Origin: Typhlomys cinereus
Lineage: Eukaryota; Chordata; Mammalia; Rodentia; Platacanthomyidae
Assembly: GCA_023101885.1 (NCBI GenBank)
Contig: JALPQD010000823.1
Span: forward strand, 372,001-436,000
Direction of reading: 5' to 3'
Length of the DNA stretch: 64,000 nt
The position numbers and the translations under genes are program-made. The notes under the pieces were generated by a model. It ran no database searches and was not told where the DNA came from. It worked only from the letters and a program-made list of their open reading frames with translations. This document shows positions 52,491 to 62,902 of the stretch, one piece after another (position 1 is the first letter of the stretch; each line of letters starts with the position of its first letter).

Positions 52491-52927
52491 TATCTAGGAG
52501 AAAGTGTTTAGCCCCTGTTCATGGGCATTATTGTGACATTCCAAGAAATTCCCAGCACCTGCCCATGGGGTTACTGTGACCTTCTTTAGGGAACAGGCTT
52601 TAGGCCTGAGCTGGGAAGAAACACCAAGGCCTGACAATTCCCATAATTTTCCTTATTTCTCTTAAATAAAGCCATGTCCTTATCCCAAAAGATGTTTCTT
52701 TGAATCTATCTTTTCTAAAGTGAGACATATTCTATCAGATTGGTCAGATAAGGACGCGGCAATGGCTATGGGCAGCATGAGAACATTGTGGCTCTTCTCA
52801 TGCAGCCAAGACACTGATGGTCCAGAGCTCTCAGCTGCAGCCAGTTACCCTGAGTTCCCAGCATCTCCATGTCACACAAATGCAGACGGGGCCGTGGTCT
52901 TCCCCATACAAGCAGCACAACCAGGGA

Positions 52928-52955
52928 GGTTTTTGTTGGTCTCTGTATCACTGTG
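52928..52955 (-). promoter_or_regulatory. Consensus 12-RSS of the 53-kb pseudogene
   Basis: GGTTTTTGT (52,928-52,936), 12-bp spacer, CACTGTG (52,949-52,955): perfect although the V is broken. Confidence 0.92.
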
Positions 52956-53693
52956 GGAGGTAACCATGTTGCTTGTAGACAGTAATACACTCCCAGATCC
53001 TCAGGCTCCACCCTGCTGATTTTGAGTGTGAAATCTGTCTGTGCCCCACTGCCACTCAATCTGTCTGGAACCCCAGAGAACTGCTCGGAAACTTCACAGA
53101 TCAGGAGCTTTGGAGACTGTCTTGGCCTCTGCAGGTACCAATGCAAATAGGTGTTTCCATCATGTGTAGGAAGCTCTTATTAGACCTGCAGGAGATAGAG
53201 ACTGAGTTTCCAGGGGTGACAGACAGGGAGTCTGGAGACACCATATCATTAGTGGAACCTGAAACCTGAAATTAGAATAATTAAGTTCAGAGTCAGGAAT
53301 AAGATTCATGAGCAGACTTTAAATGCTTCTTTTAGATTATTAGAAATTAGATATTTACTATTCTATATATAATTTTTACTCCATAACCTTAAAATACCAA
53401 TTTTTGACAACCCAATATACTGAACTCCTAAAGAGACTCACATGTAGCTTCCGCCATCCCTTCCACAGATGTCAGTCTTCAGAGGACACAAGTCCTGTCC
53501 CATGTGGGATCGTCACCACCACAGAACTAAAGCTCATGCTCCTTTTCTGGAGGACTCCAGGCAGCTCAACATATCTTGGCAGCCTTGGTTCAAGATTTTA
53601 TCCTGTCCCCATATTCTCCTTTCCTCATCTCCCTTTCTCTTTACCAGGAATCCAGAGCATTAGGAGTCCCAGGAACTGGACAGGAAACTCCAT
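52956..53693 (-). pseudogene. IGKV: IGKV2-like V-kappa pseudogene
   Basis: Leader exon 53,693-53,645 is intact ([16 protein letters not shown]; donor GTAAA). V exon 53,258-52,956 is 303 nt instead of 313. A ~9-nt deletion removes the VMTQ codons of FR1, and a single-base loss in CDR1 (CATCATGTG for CATCACTGTA) shifts the frame. The 3' part reads well: [42 protein letters not shown], Cys104 ([13 protein letters not shown]). Its CDR3 end is the same as in the functional 55.5-kb gene, its nearest paralogue. Confidence 0.88.
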
Positions 53694-53791
53694 TTTGAGA
53701 AGGTTCACTGAGGACAGGGATGGGTCAGGACAGGGACACAGCTGCGTTTTTATCTCAGACAAGGAAAGGAAAGTCCTCCTTAGAGAGCAGT

Positions 53792-53799
53792 ATGCAAAT
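53792..53799 (-). promoter_or_regulatory. Ig octamer of the 53-kb pseudogene
   Basis: Perfect ATGCAAAT on +, 99 bp 5' of the leader ATG in gene sense. Confidence 0.86.
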
Positions 53800-55474
53800 A
53801 CCCTGATAGAAGCAGCTTTGTAGATAGAGTTAGACAGTTATGTAGACAGTTATGTGAGTTTCTAATATTTACCAAAGAATCTGAAGCACCTTGCATGGGA
53901 ATGAAAGCAGCACAAAAAATTTTTAAGTTTAAAAGGGAATAATACCCAGTTGTTGAGAAATTGTCAGTACAGAGTTTGTGGTCTGGGCAGTTGGAGAAGT
54001 GCAGCTAGTATTTCAGAGGAACTGTGGTGAAGAGAAGTGTTTCCAGGACTTTGGGAGTTGAAGAACAATGCTGCTTGTCCTTTCTAGTTAATCACCTAGA
54101 CAAGGAGATTCCACTCATTCTGCAGTTGATCTGAGAAGTCAGAAAGGGCCAAAGGTTGTTCACCTGTCTTTGCTGCCTAAGCACTGCTGAGCACTGGGTA
54201 TCAGCTAAAAGAATTTGGAACTGTTTTCTTCTATATCATGTAAATGGACTCTGTATAATCATAAAAATAAACAAAAGTACATGGTATTTTAATCTTATGC
54301 TAAGTGTCTATCTTACAAACTGAAAAGCAGAAATGAAAATTTAAAACAGCACTAACAGGTTATAGGTCATTAGTATTGGTGTCTGAAGTCATTTCACAGA
54401 TGTAACTCAGACTCATTGTCCTATGTACATTATATCCATAAAGCTTTAATTATGGTGATGGAAACCATTTTTAAGCCAGTTTTCAACAAGTCTTAGAAGA
54501 TATCTGATTTACTTACATAATCAATGGCTTTATGTCTCATAAGAGTGAATATTATGAGTTTTGTGCCTCAGAATCCGAATAGTTCAAAGTTACTCTTACC
54601 TACAATCGAGTGAATGTGCTTTTCTACTACAGCACACATGTACCCTAAATTAAGGAAAGCTTTCCAAGGGAAAGACTTCCTTGGAGACTTAGGAAGGGAA
54701 AGCAACAGGAACTTTGTACTCTTGTGGCTTGTTTGTGTTTCTTATTGGTTCTTAAGAGAACTATTTCCATGTAGTATTTCTGCATATGCAAATCTGGATT
54801 TTGTTAGATTCTCCTGAGTTATGAACTGAGAATTTACATTCCTGAAAGGATTGTTTTTGGGGTTGAACACACCAAGATGTCCAAATGACAGGAAGGTGAA
54901 GTGTAATCATTATAGTAACAAACATTTCTTACATTTTCATAATCTTGAGAAATTCTTTCTGATAATTTTTCTCTTAATCTTACAACACAAACACTGAAAC
55001 ATATGTCATCACTGCAGATTAAATTTGTTTTCTTTTTTAATCTACTTCTCTCCTTGCAGTGAAAACATTTACCATTTGATCTCTGGTGGCTTACTATATT
55101 TACAGAAGTGATTTAAATGTTCAAGGATAATATTTTATATTATCTAGTCTAATGGCCATATTCCTGTTCCAGTTTAAATAATTCTTCTAATCATAATAAA
55201 CACAGATGATTTGGGAATGTGAGTACTTTTGTTTGCTGCTTCATTTATTTCCTTATTTATGGTTTATCTTGTGGCATAGTTTAAATGTCCATAAATTGCT
55301 TCAAATCATTATTCTTGTGCCTCTATAGAGGAACAGCACTACATCAACCCATTGCACACTTCATGTGCTCAGATAGTTAAATAACCTTGTTTAGGCATAA
55401 ATAAGATGCAGAGGCCACTGTGCTCTTTCCGCTACAAGCAGCACATTTGGCAGCTGGGCTGCTCCAAGCAGGGA
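53800..55474. other. Intergenic, paralogue of 9.36-11.1 and 56.35-57.4 kb
   Basis: 5' flank of the 53-kb pseudogene and 3' flank of the 55.5-kb gene. No gene or recognised repeat. Confidence 0.6.
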
Positions 55475-55502
55475 GGTTTTTGTTCGTGTCTGTATCACTG
55501 TG
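55475..55502 (-). promoter_or_regulatory. Consensus 12-RSS of the 55.5-kb V-kappa
   Basis: GGTTTTTGT (55,475-55,483), 12-bp spacer, CACTGTG (55,496-55,502), both perfect. Confidence 0.93.
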
Positions 55503-56241
55503 GGAGGTAACCATGTTGCTTGTAGACAGTAATACACTCCCAGATCCTCAGGCTCCACCCTGCTGATTTTGAGTGTGAAATCTGTCTGTGCCCCACTGCC
55601 ACTGAATCTGTCTGGGATCCCAGATAACCGATTGGAAATCTCATAGATCAGTTGCTGTGGAGACCGCCCTGGCCTCTGCAGGTACCATTTTAAGTAGGTG
55701 TTTCCATCACTGTATAGGAGGCTCTTATTAGACCTGCAGGAGATGGAGACTGACTCTCCAAGGGTGACAGACAGGGAGACTGGAGACTGGGTCATCACAA
55801 CATCACTAATGGAATCTGAAATTAGAAGAGACAAGTTCAAATCAGGTATAAGATTCATGAGCAGACTTTAAATGATTCCTTTAGATTATTTATTGGAAGT
55901 TAGATCTTTACTATTCTGTATATATTTTTTGTTCCATAAGCCAAAATACCAATTTGTACTAAACCAATATACTGAACCCCTAAAGAGACTTCACACTTAG
56001 CTTCTGCCATCCCATACCACACGTGTCAATCTTCAAAGGACACAAGTCCTGCCTCATGTGGGATCTTCACCACCACAGAACTAAGGCTTATGGGCCCTTC
56101 CTGTGTCAAACATGCATGGGCAGCCCTGGGTTCCTGATTTTAACTCCCAGCCTCTGCCTTATTCTCCTTTTCTCATTCCCTTCTCTCCTTACCAGGAATC
56201 CAGAGCATTAGGAGCCCCAAGAGCTGGACAGGAAACTCCAT
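55503..56241 (-). CDS. IGKV: IGKV2-like V-kappa segment, apparently functional
   Basis: Leader exon 56,241-56,193 (49 nt, [16 protein letters not shown]), GTAAG donor, 377-bp intron, TTTCAG-type acceptor, V exon 55,815-55,503 (313 nt). Leader ends DSIS and the mature part begins [18 protein letters not shown]. Cys23 (SISCRSN), a long CDR1 ([11 protein letters not shown]), FR2 [14 protein letters not shown]3 [23 protein letters not shown] and Cys104 ([13 protein letters not shown]) are all present. No stop, frameshift or splice defect is seen, and RSS and octamer are perfect. With the 8.5-kb gene this is one of two intact IGKV2-like segments here. Confidence 0.93.
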
Positions 56242-56339
56242 TTTGAGAAGGTCAGATGAGGGCAGGGATGGGTCAGGATAAGGACATAGCTGAGCTTTTA
56301 TCTCAGACTAGTAGAAGAAGATCCTCCCTAGGGAGCAGT

Positions 56340-56347
56340 ATGCAAAT
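56340..56347 (-). promoter_or_regulatory. Ig octamer of the 55.5-kb V-kappa
   Basis: Perfect ATGCAAAT on +, 99 bp 5' of the leader ATG in gene sense. Confidence 0.88.
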
Positions 56348-58968
56348 ACTGGAGGAGGCAGCTGTGCAGATAGAGGGGAGGGCTTCTCATGTTTACAAAA
56401 GAATCTGAAGCACTTTGCATGGGAATGAATGCAGCACTATAAAATATTTAGGCTAAAGAGGGAATAATAGCCAGTTGTTCAAAAGTTTTCAGTACAGAGG
56501 ACACTGTGTTTGTGGTCTGCACACTTTGAGTACAGCTAGCATTTCAGAAGGACTGTGATGAAGAGAAATGTCTCCTGCTCTTTGAGAGTTGAAGATCCAT
56601 GCTGCCTGTTCTTTCTTGTTAATCAGACAGACAGGCAGTTTCCACCCATTCTGTTGTTGATCTGTGGATCGAGAAAGGGCCAAAGGTAGTTCCCCTGTGT
56701 TTGCTGCATAACTAGTGTTAATGCTTGGTAAAAAGCTGAAGGAATTTGGAACTATATCATGTAAATAGCCTCCGTATGATCATGAAAGAAACAGAAGTAT
56801 GTGGTATTTATATTCTATGTTAAATGTCTATCTCAGAATCTGAAAAGTGGAAATGAAAATTTAAAATGGCACTAACAGGTTAGAGGAAACTTTGGGAAGT
56901 GATAGACAGGTCATTGGTATTGGTGTCTGAAGTCGTTTCACAGATGTCACTCAGACTCATTGTCCTGTGTACATTAAACACACAAAGCTTTTTATTATGG
57001 TGGTGGAAACCATTTTTAAGCCAGATTCCAATAAGGGGTAGAAGATACCTGATTTACTTACATAATCATTGGCTCCATGTCTTATAAGAGTAAATATTAT
57101 TAACTTTGTGCCTCAAAACCTGAATATGAAGTTTGAAGTTACTGTTCAAACTATCTAGTGAATGTGCTTTGCTACTATGACATACATGTACCCAAAAAGT
57201 AAGAAAATCTTTCCAAGGGAAAGATTTCCTTGGACACATAGGAAGGAAAAAATATCAGGAAATTTGTACTATGTTTGTTTGCTTGTTTCTTATTGTCTTT
57301 TAAAAACCCCTTTCTGAAGTGTTTGTGAATATGGATACCCATTAACTAATAAATTCATAATGAAAATGCAGATATATTTAATTCAATTCTATTCAGTTGT
57401 AAAGAGAAGTTAAATTAATTACATTTTTGAGTAACTGAGTAATATCATAGTAAATATGATAACCCAGGCCCATGAAGAGAAATAACACATGTTCCCTGTC
57501 ATTGCATAGAATTCTTAGTTTTTTTCCTTTTAATTTGTTGTGCCACTAAATCCAGGAAACTGGAAAGGGACTCTGAGGAGATAGGGAATGGTGAGGAGAG
57601 TTTTTTGTGTTCTGAAGTATATAGTAGAAATCATGGGATGTGAGAGAGGACTCTTCAGGATGAAAAAATTTACAGGACTGAGGGTGGAGGAAACTGGAAA
57701 GTAAAAGGTAGTGAAACAGATTTTCTAAATCTAAGAAACCTATGATTTTCTATGAATAATAATGCTCTTTGAACAGACTCACACCATATGTTTACATTAT
57801 GCTTCTTCCACAACCAAAGATTAGCAATGGAAAGTCCCCAAGCTAGGTCTGGGAAAGCTCCTTGTTTGCTGTTGGTCAGGGAGACTAATGGAACCACTCT
57901 CCAAACAATACAGGACATTGGCATTGCACTGTGTTGCCCACCAGAGTTGGATCATAAGCACACGTTACTGGAAACATCACACATTTTCATTGCAGAACAA
58001 GTTGGGAATGAACTGCAAGTTTTCTTCCTTCCAGTTCTACAATGCTAACTGTCAGAAGAGGAAAGACAGTAGTGATTCTTCACAGATAATAAACTACGAA
58101 GTATGATATGATCTGTTTAGAAAGATATGCCCTTTGGTGTAATTGTGGCATGATTGTTACGCAGGTGACCAGAAGTTTTCTGATGAGACATGTGGGCTGT
58201 CTATAGAAGGAACTAAAACATAGTACCTCAGATGGGATACCGTGATGATATCATAAGCAGTTGTGGCAAGAGGTGGAGATTTTTTCTGGTGTTTGTTAAA
58301 CAGACTTGATATCAAAATGCCTTTTACATCTTTAAGTCTCTTCCCATTGATTAGTGCTGATCTCAGCCTTCATCAGGGAAACTTCAATTGCAATGGGGAC
58401 AGTTAGTGAGGAGACTTAAGCTAGGAGAAAGCGCTGTGAACAAATTTCTGTGCAGTGATCAGCCTTAGACAGGACAAAAACATCAACCCCATCAAGGCTC
58501 AGAGAATATCTCAGAGGAGGTGAAAAGAATCAAACAGCCAGGGTTTCTCAAGGAGTATTGTGAGCAGTCTTCTAGACACAACACCGCAGTTGCACTTATG
58601 AAATCATTGTAGCTGGGCAAAGCAGACCCAACAGGTGTCTCAGTTGCCTGTCAGTTGTTGAGAATAATTTTAATGGAGGGATGAAGGTCAGAAAGTCTTG
58701 TTGGATTGAGACGAATATTCATTCAGCTTTGCTTCTACCATGTATGATTGCTGAGAGGCACTCGACCACCACACTCTGGAAGATCTATCAATATCACATT
58801 TGTTGCAGTTGGCAAAGTCTGAACATGTAGACCTTGAGTTTTAATCAAGGGACTCTTGTTTCAGAGCCCCAACTACAACCAACTGCTCCAAGTTCTCTAC
58901 TAGCCCTGTTTTGCATAGATGCAAAGTTTACTTGGTTTCTACACAGATTGAACTACCCTGAGCAAGGA
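56348..58968. other. Intergenic, paralogue of 9.36-10.5 and 11.3-13.1 kb
   Basis: Follows the 9-13 kb region through its length but lacks the repeat at 11.86-12.28 kb and the 87-bp duplication. No gene. Confidence 0.6.
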
Positions 58969-58996
58969 AATTTTCGTTAGTGTCCATATCACTGTG
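58969..58996 (-). promoter_or_regulatory. 12-RSS of the fused 59-kb pseudogene
   Basis: Perfect heptamer CACTGTG (58,990-58,996), 12-bp spacer, nonamer AATTTTCGT (58,969-58,977), three mismatches to consensus but still T-rich. Confidence 0.8.
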
Positions 58997-59154
58997 GGAG
59001 ATAAATATAAACCTTGACAGCAGTAATAAACCCCAGCATTCTCAGGCTTCACCCTGTGGATTTTGAGTGTGAAATCGGTCCTTGATTTACTGTCAGTGAA
59101 TGTCTCTGGGTCCCAGGGCATCAGCAGCTCCAGGAGATGAACAAGGCACTTCAG
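58997..59154 (-). pseudogene. IGKV: IGKV2-like pseudogene: leader fused in frame to FR3
   Basis: The leader (59,154-59,107: LKCLVHLLELLMPWDP) runs straight into the end of the V exon (ETFTDSKSRTDFTLKIHRVKPENAGVYYCCQGLYLSP, given here only as landmarks FTLKI and GVYYCCQ) with no intron. FR1, CDR1, FR2 and CDR2 are missing. The joint falls at CCCAG, which occurs both at the leader end (GGGACCCAG) and in normal FR3 start (GTCCCAGAC), pointing to a microhomology deletion. The first codon is CTG, not ATG. The frame stays open to the RSS. Octamer and heptamer are perfect. It cannot make a V domain, since Cys23 and half the fold are gone. Confidence 0.85.
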
Positions 59155-59250
59155 TCTTGAAGGTAAATTGAAGAGTGTGTTCAGTCCAGGCAAGATTACA
59201 GTTGAACTTTTATTTCTAACTTGCAGGGAAGGTCCTCCCTGGGGAACTAC

Positions 59251-59258
59251 ATGCAAAT
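59251..59258 (-). promoter_or_regulatory. Ig octamer of the fused 59-kb pseudogene
   Basis: Perfect ATGCAAAT on +, 97 bp 5' of the CTG in gene sense. Confidence 0.84.
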
Positions 59259-60002
59259 ATCAGATGAATGCAGCTGTGTAGAGAGGGGGAACCACATTTC
59301 CGTGAATGCGAAAAACTATGAAATTTTTTTCCATATCAGGAATGAAACCAGGAGAACAACATATGTTTCATGATTGGAGAATAATGAGATGGCAATAAAT
59401 GATGAATCTGGAAAATAGGGGGTGGCTTTGGCTCACATCATAAATGCTCAAGTGCAGTGGAAGGAGTGAGAAGGGGAACAATGAATCCAGACATTTCTCT
59501 GGGAAATGAACCACTGTGCTGTTTGCCCCCTATAGTTAACCTCACTGACAAAGAGCTACGAAATCTACTGCTATTCTAGAGAGTCAAAATGAGAACAAGA
59601 CAGTTCATGTGTATTTTTGTTCCTTAATCTCTGTCTTAATGGTGTAAAAATATGAAAAGAAGGGGCTGGCAAGATAGATCAATGGGAAAGGCATCTGTTC
59701 ACAATCCCGGCTATGTGAATTTAATCTGTTGAAGCTCACGAGTATGGAAGGAGAGGACTGAATTCCAAAGAAGTCGTTCTCTGACCTCCCCAGGCACCAT
59801 AACATGTTACTTCTCTCTATACTACTGTCCTCTTCTTGCTAATAAAACAAAAAAAATCTTTTAAAAAACATTAAATGCCAGTGCCAAGAACTAACAGTTC
59901 ACTATAGACATGTGAATCATATTCTACATGAATAAAAAAATGCCCAAAATGCCAAGAAAGTAGAATAACATGTTAACTATCATAATTTATAAAAGAAAAC
60001 TA
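59259..60002 (+). repeat. V flank plus B4/RSINE1-like SINE (59,662-59,850)
   Basis: Paralogue of 13,952-14,700. The SINE reads GGGGCTGGCAAGATAGATCAATGGG (head, split words GGGGCTGGC / AAGATAGATC) ... TCGTTCTCTGACCTCCCCAGG with an AATAAAACAAAAAA tail. No gene. Confidence 0.5.
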
Positions 60003-60016
60003 TTAAAATAATATTA

Positions 60017-60253
60017 GGGCTGGAGAGGTGGCTCAGAGGTTAAGCCTCCGCCTTGCAGGGGGAAGGTCCTGAGTTCGGATCCCAGATCCCACGTATAGAC
60101 GCCAGGCGGAAGCGGGGGCGGCCTGCGCGGGCGGCCTGCGCTTCTGGTCCTGGTAGGGCGGAGCCTGTGAATCCCCGGGCAGAAGGAGGTGGAAGCATCT
60201 ATGGTGGTTCGCGAATTCGTCCGTGGTTCTACACATACACATACACAGACACA

Positions 60254-60295
<42 letters not shown>

Positions 60296-60350
60296 CGCGC
60301 GCGCATACACACGCATATGCACACACTTGAATAAATAATAATAAAAAAAT
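60017..60350 (+). mobile_element. tRNA-derived SINE, best-preserved copy
   Basis: 334 bp: GGGCTGGAGAGGTGGCTCAG (A-box region), GAGTTCGGATCCC (B-box), GC-rich body with a short duplication (GCGGGCGGCCTGC, doubled relative to the 22.7-kb copy), CA microsatellite (60,256-60,292), AATAAATAATAAT tail. Flanked by 14-bp target duplications TTAAAATAATATTA (60,003-60,016; 60,351-60,364). The paralogue near 14,700 lacks it. Confidence 0.92.
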
Positions 60351-60364
60351 TTAAAATAATATTA

Positions 60365-62514
60365 AATGAAGTTAAGAAAATTAGTGGGTATGGTGATGGA
60401 CAGGTCTCTGCTGTTTGTTTTTATTGATTCACAGGAGATTTCTGACTCTTGTTTTATATCTATGAGCTTTGCATAGCTCTGCATGAGGTGACTGTATTTT
60501 ATGAGAGAGATTGCATGAACTGAATGAACAGGGCATCTGCCACTCCACTGTCAGCTCTCACATGTACTTGGTGACTGACCTGGGATTTGGTATCTGAAGG
60601 AAAACAAAGAAGCAAGCAAACAAACAAACAGTTTGAATACAAGGCAAATTTTTCTCAGCATTTGCTCAATTGTTTGTTCAAAAAAATTAGTATAGGGCCC
60701 AGAGTCATGGCAAGACAGCTCTTCCCTATCAGGCCCTAGTTATTCTAGCCTAATTCTCTGTGAACCATTTCATTCTGGAACATTCTTCATGGCTCCTGAA
60801 ATTTTTTTCTCATCTCTAGCAGGCTTGGTGGAATTGGTTTGTGCTGCTTGGTCTGACCCAGGGGCCAGGAGCCATGGGTCCATGTTCTTCCAACTCACAC
60901 ACCCTACATGTGGCTCCTTTGATCTAACAGGCTCCAAGTCCTCACTGTAGTCACCACCTCTCCACCAGCCGCACCAAGCTGCAGAAAGTGAACTGGCAAG
61001 TGTGTTAACTGGCAAAACAGAGATGTTCATGGAGGGTCGAGGTCATCTGTGTACTACTAGGAGAAGTTTAGTCACTTTTACTTATACTTTTCTGTCATTC
61101 ATGTCTTAAGTGAATTACTGTTCAAATGTAAAACTCTTTTAGATGTTCTTAAACATTGAACTTATTTTTTTGCCAATTTTTCCCTTTAAACTCTGGCTTG
61201 ACAGAAATCTTGCCTTATTTTCTATGAGTTGGTCTGAGTAGCCTTTCATATGTGATCACTCTTATAATGACCCCCTGCCCTGCTGCCTCATCACACTGGA
61301 AGTCTTTAGTATGCTGGAAACCTCAGTTTCATGCTAAAGAAATTCATTCAAATCTGTGAGCACATCTATTACCTCATCAACAGCATATGTCAACATGGAG
61401 TTCATGAAACCACATAAATGCCTTTTACATGTCTGGTGGTCTCTACATTATCTTCTTTATGAACACACCTGTGAGCACAGATTCATATGCACAGTGAATT
61501 GAGCTTCAAGTGCCAAGCCTCTCGTGCTTTTTCCTATTACTAATTCCTATCCTTCTCTGTTCTCCTCTGGTTTGAATGAGGACCTTAAATTTCATGACCA
61601 CATGTCCCCACTGGCTCCCGAATTATTCCAACAGAGACTGATTTTCTTTACTGCCTCATGTTATGCAGCGTTTGTTCCAGGGATGGACAGTTTCCTGTCC
61701 TCTTCTCTGCTCTGTGCACTCAGACTTGTATCATGTCAGGTTTTCAGGGGCCTTTTAAGTTCTTGTTTGATGATATTTCTGATGACGTGAGGATCTTTTA
61801 ACTTGAATATCATTTTTCTGCAGTGAGACATCACTAAGTACATAATCTGTATGATGTTTTCCTTCTTCTGTATCAAAGGTATAACCAGAGGCCTAGCCTT
61901 TATTGCTTTTCTCTTTTACCTTGTTCTCTCATTTTTTGGCTCCTGGATACCATGCAAAATGAAGAATCTGAATCTATCCTTATTTTGTCTCACCTTTTTT
62001 AATGTCAGTGAGACCATATTCTTTACAAATGTATCACTGACCATTTTCCTAAAAGCACATAAATGTCACGGTGCACAAGATCTAAAATAAAATTTCTGTA
62101 CTGTGGTCCAGTCTTATTCACGAATAAATATGTTACCTCAGAAATTCTGAGATTGTAGGAGCCAGAGGATGTGTTGTTGCACAGCAAGAAGACATCTAGT
62201 CAAGACATAGACATCCCATTTACACACTTTGCACATGTGGGACCTGCACAGAGTTGAATCTGTCAGCATTTCATCATGAACATGGGAGATAATGATGATG
62301 CCTCATCCCCTTTTGAAGGACTATGGAAATGTCTTATTCGCTTCTGTAGCCATAGCAAGTAGGATTGGGCAGCTCATATAAGACACTAAGAGAAAAAACA
62401 GTCTCTATGTTCAATATTGTTCACATGGTTTGCATATTTGTACTGAGCCTAGGTTTTTCTCTTTGTGTGTCTAGACAGATTTCATAGTGTGCATTATGTC
62501 GTATTCAGATGCAC
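60365..62514. other. Intergenic, paralogue of 14.7-16.2 and 35.5-36.2 kb, then of 3.9-4.09 kb
   Basis: Matches 14,705-16,170 up to about 61,930, then switches near 62,200 to the 44.6/3.9-kb type. Short ORFs in it are not supported as genes. Confidence 0.55.
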
Positions 62515-62902
62515 GTGTCAACTTGATGGTTGAAGGTTCAAACTCTGGGCACATTTGTAAAGCTCCAAGCAAGCTTCATTAGATTGTGTAGTTGATTGGA
62601 AGTCCCAGCCTACAGTGAGTAAGATCAGTCCGTGGACTAGTGAATAAGATGGACAGAACTAGCTAAGTAAGTCCGCATCCTTCTGCATATTTGGCTAGAT
62701 AAGCTGGTAAGGTGAGCATTGTCTCTCTCCAGCAGTCTTGTGACTTTGGTGTGGTTAGTTCTCTCAGCCCTTGGGGGTGTTGTGTATTCCTTTTCCAAGT
62801 TTGCTAAGAAAGTGTAACTAGACAATTATAAGTGAAATAAAAACTCTTGTTTCCTTAAGCTGTTGTGATTTTTTTTAGCAACAATGCAGACTAACTGTAA
62901 CA
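62515..62902 (+). repeat. Unclassified interspersed repeat, copy 5
   Basis: CACGTGTCAACTTGATGG ... CCTTAAGCTGTTGTG ... GCAACAATGCAGACTAACTG; same flanks as copies 1 and 4. An L1 abuts its right end. Confidence 0.57.

Larger units (their letters stand above)
50966..52761 (+). mobile_element. LTR element (TG...CA, 6-bp target duplication)
   Basis: A 1,796-bp insertion beginning TGCCACAGAC and ending ACGCGGCA, flanked by direct repeats ATGGCT (50,960-50,965; 52,762-52,767). The paralogue at about 8,262-8,275 (CAAAGCTGTGGCTATGGGC) is uninterrupted. TG...CA ends with a 6-bp duplication are typical of ERVK/class II LTR elements. AATAAA at about 52,664, ~100 bp from the right end, suggests plus orientation with an R-U5-like end. 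The two ends are not repeats of each other, so this is more like a solo LTR (or a defective element) than a provirus. The piece at about 51,403-52,120 has no counterpart in the 5.8-7.07 kb relative. Minus-strand ORFs within that piece are not identified. Confidence 0.72.

Noticed and set aside
60250..60292. Independent (CA)n locus
   Set aside because: It is the variable part of the SINE at 60,017-60,350.
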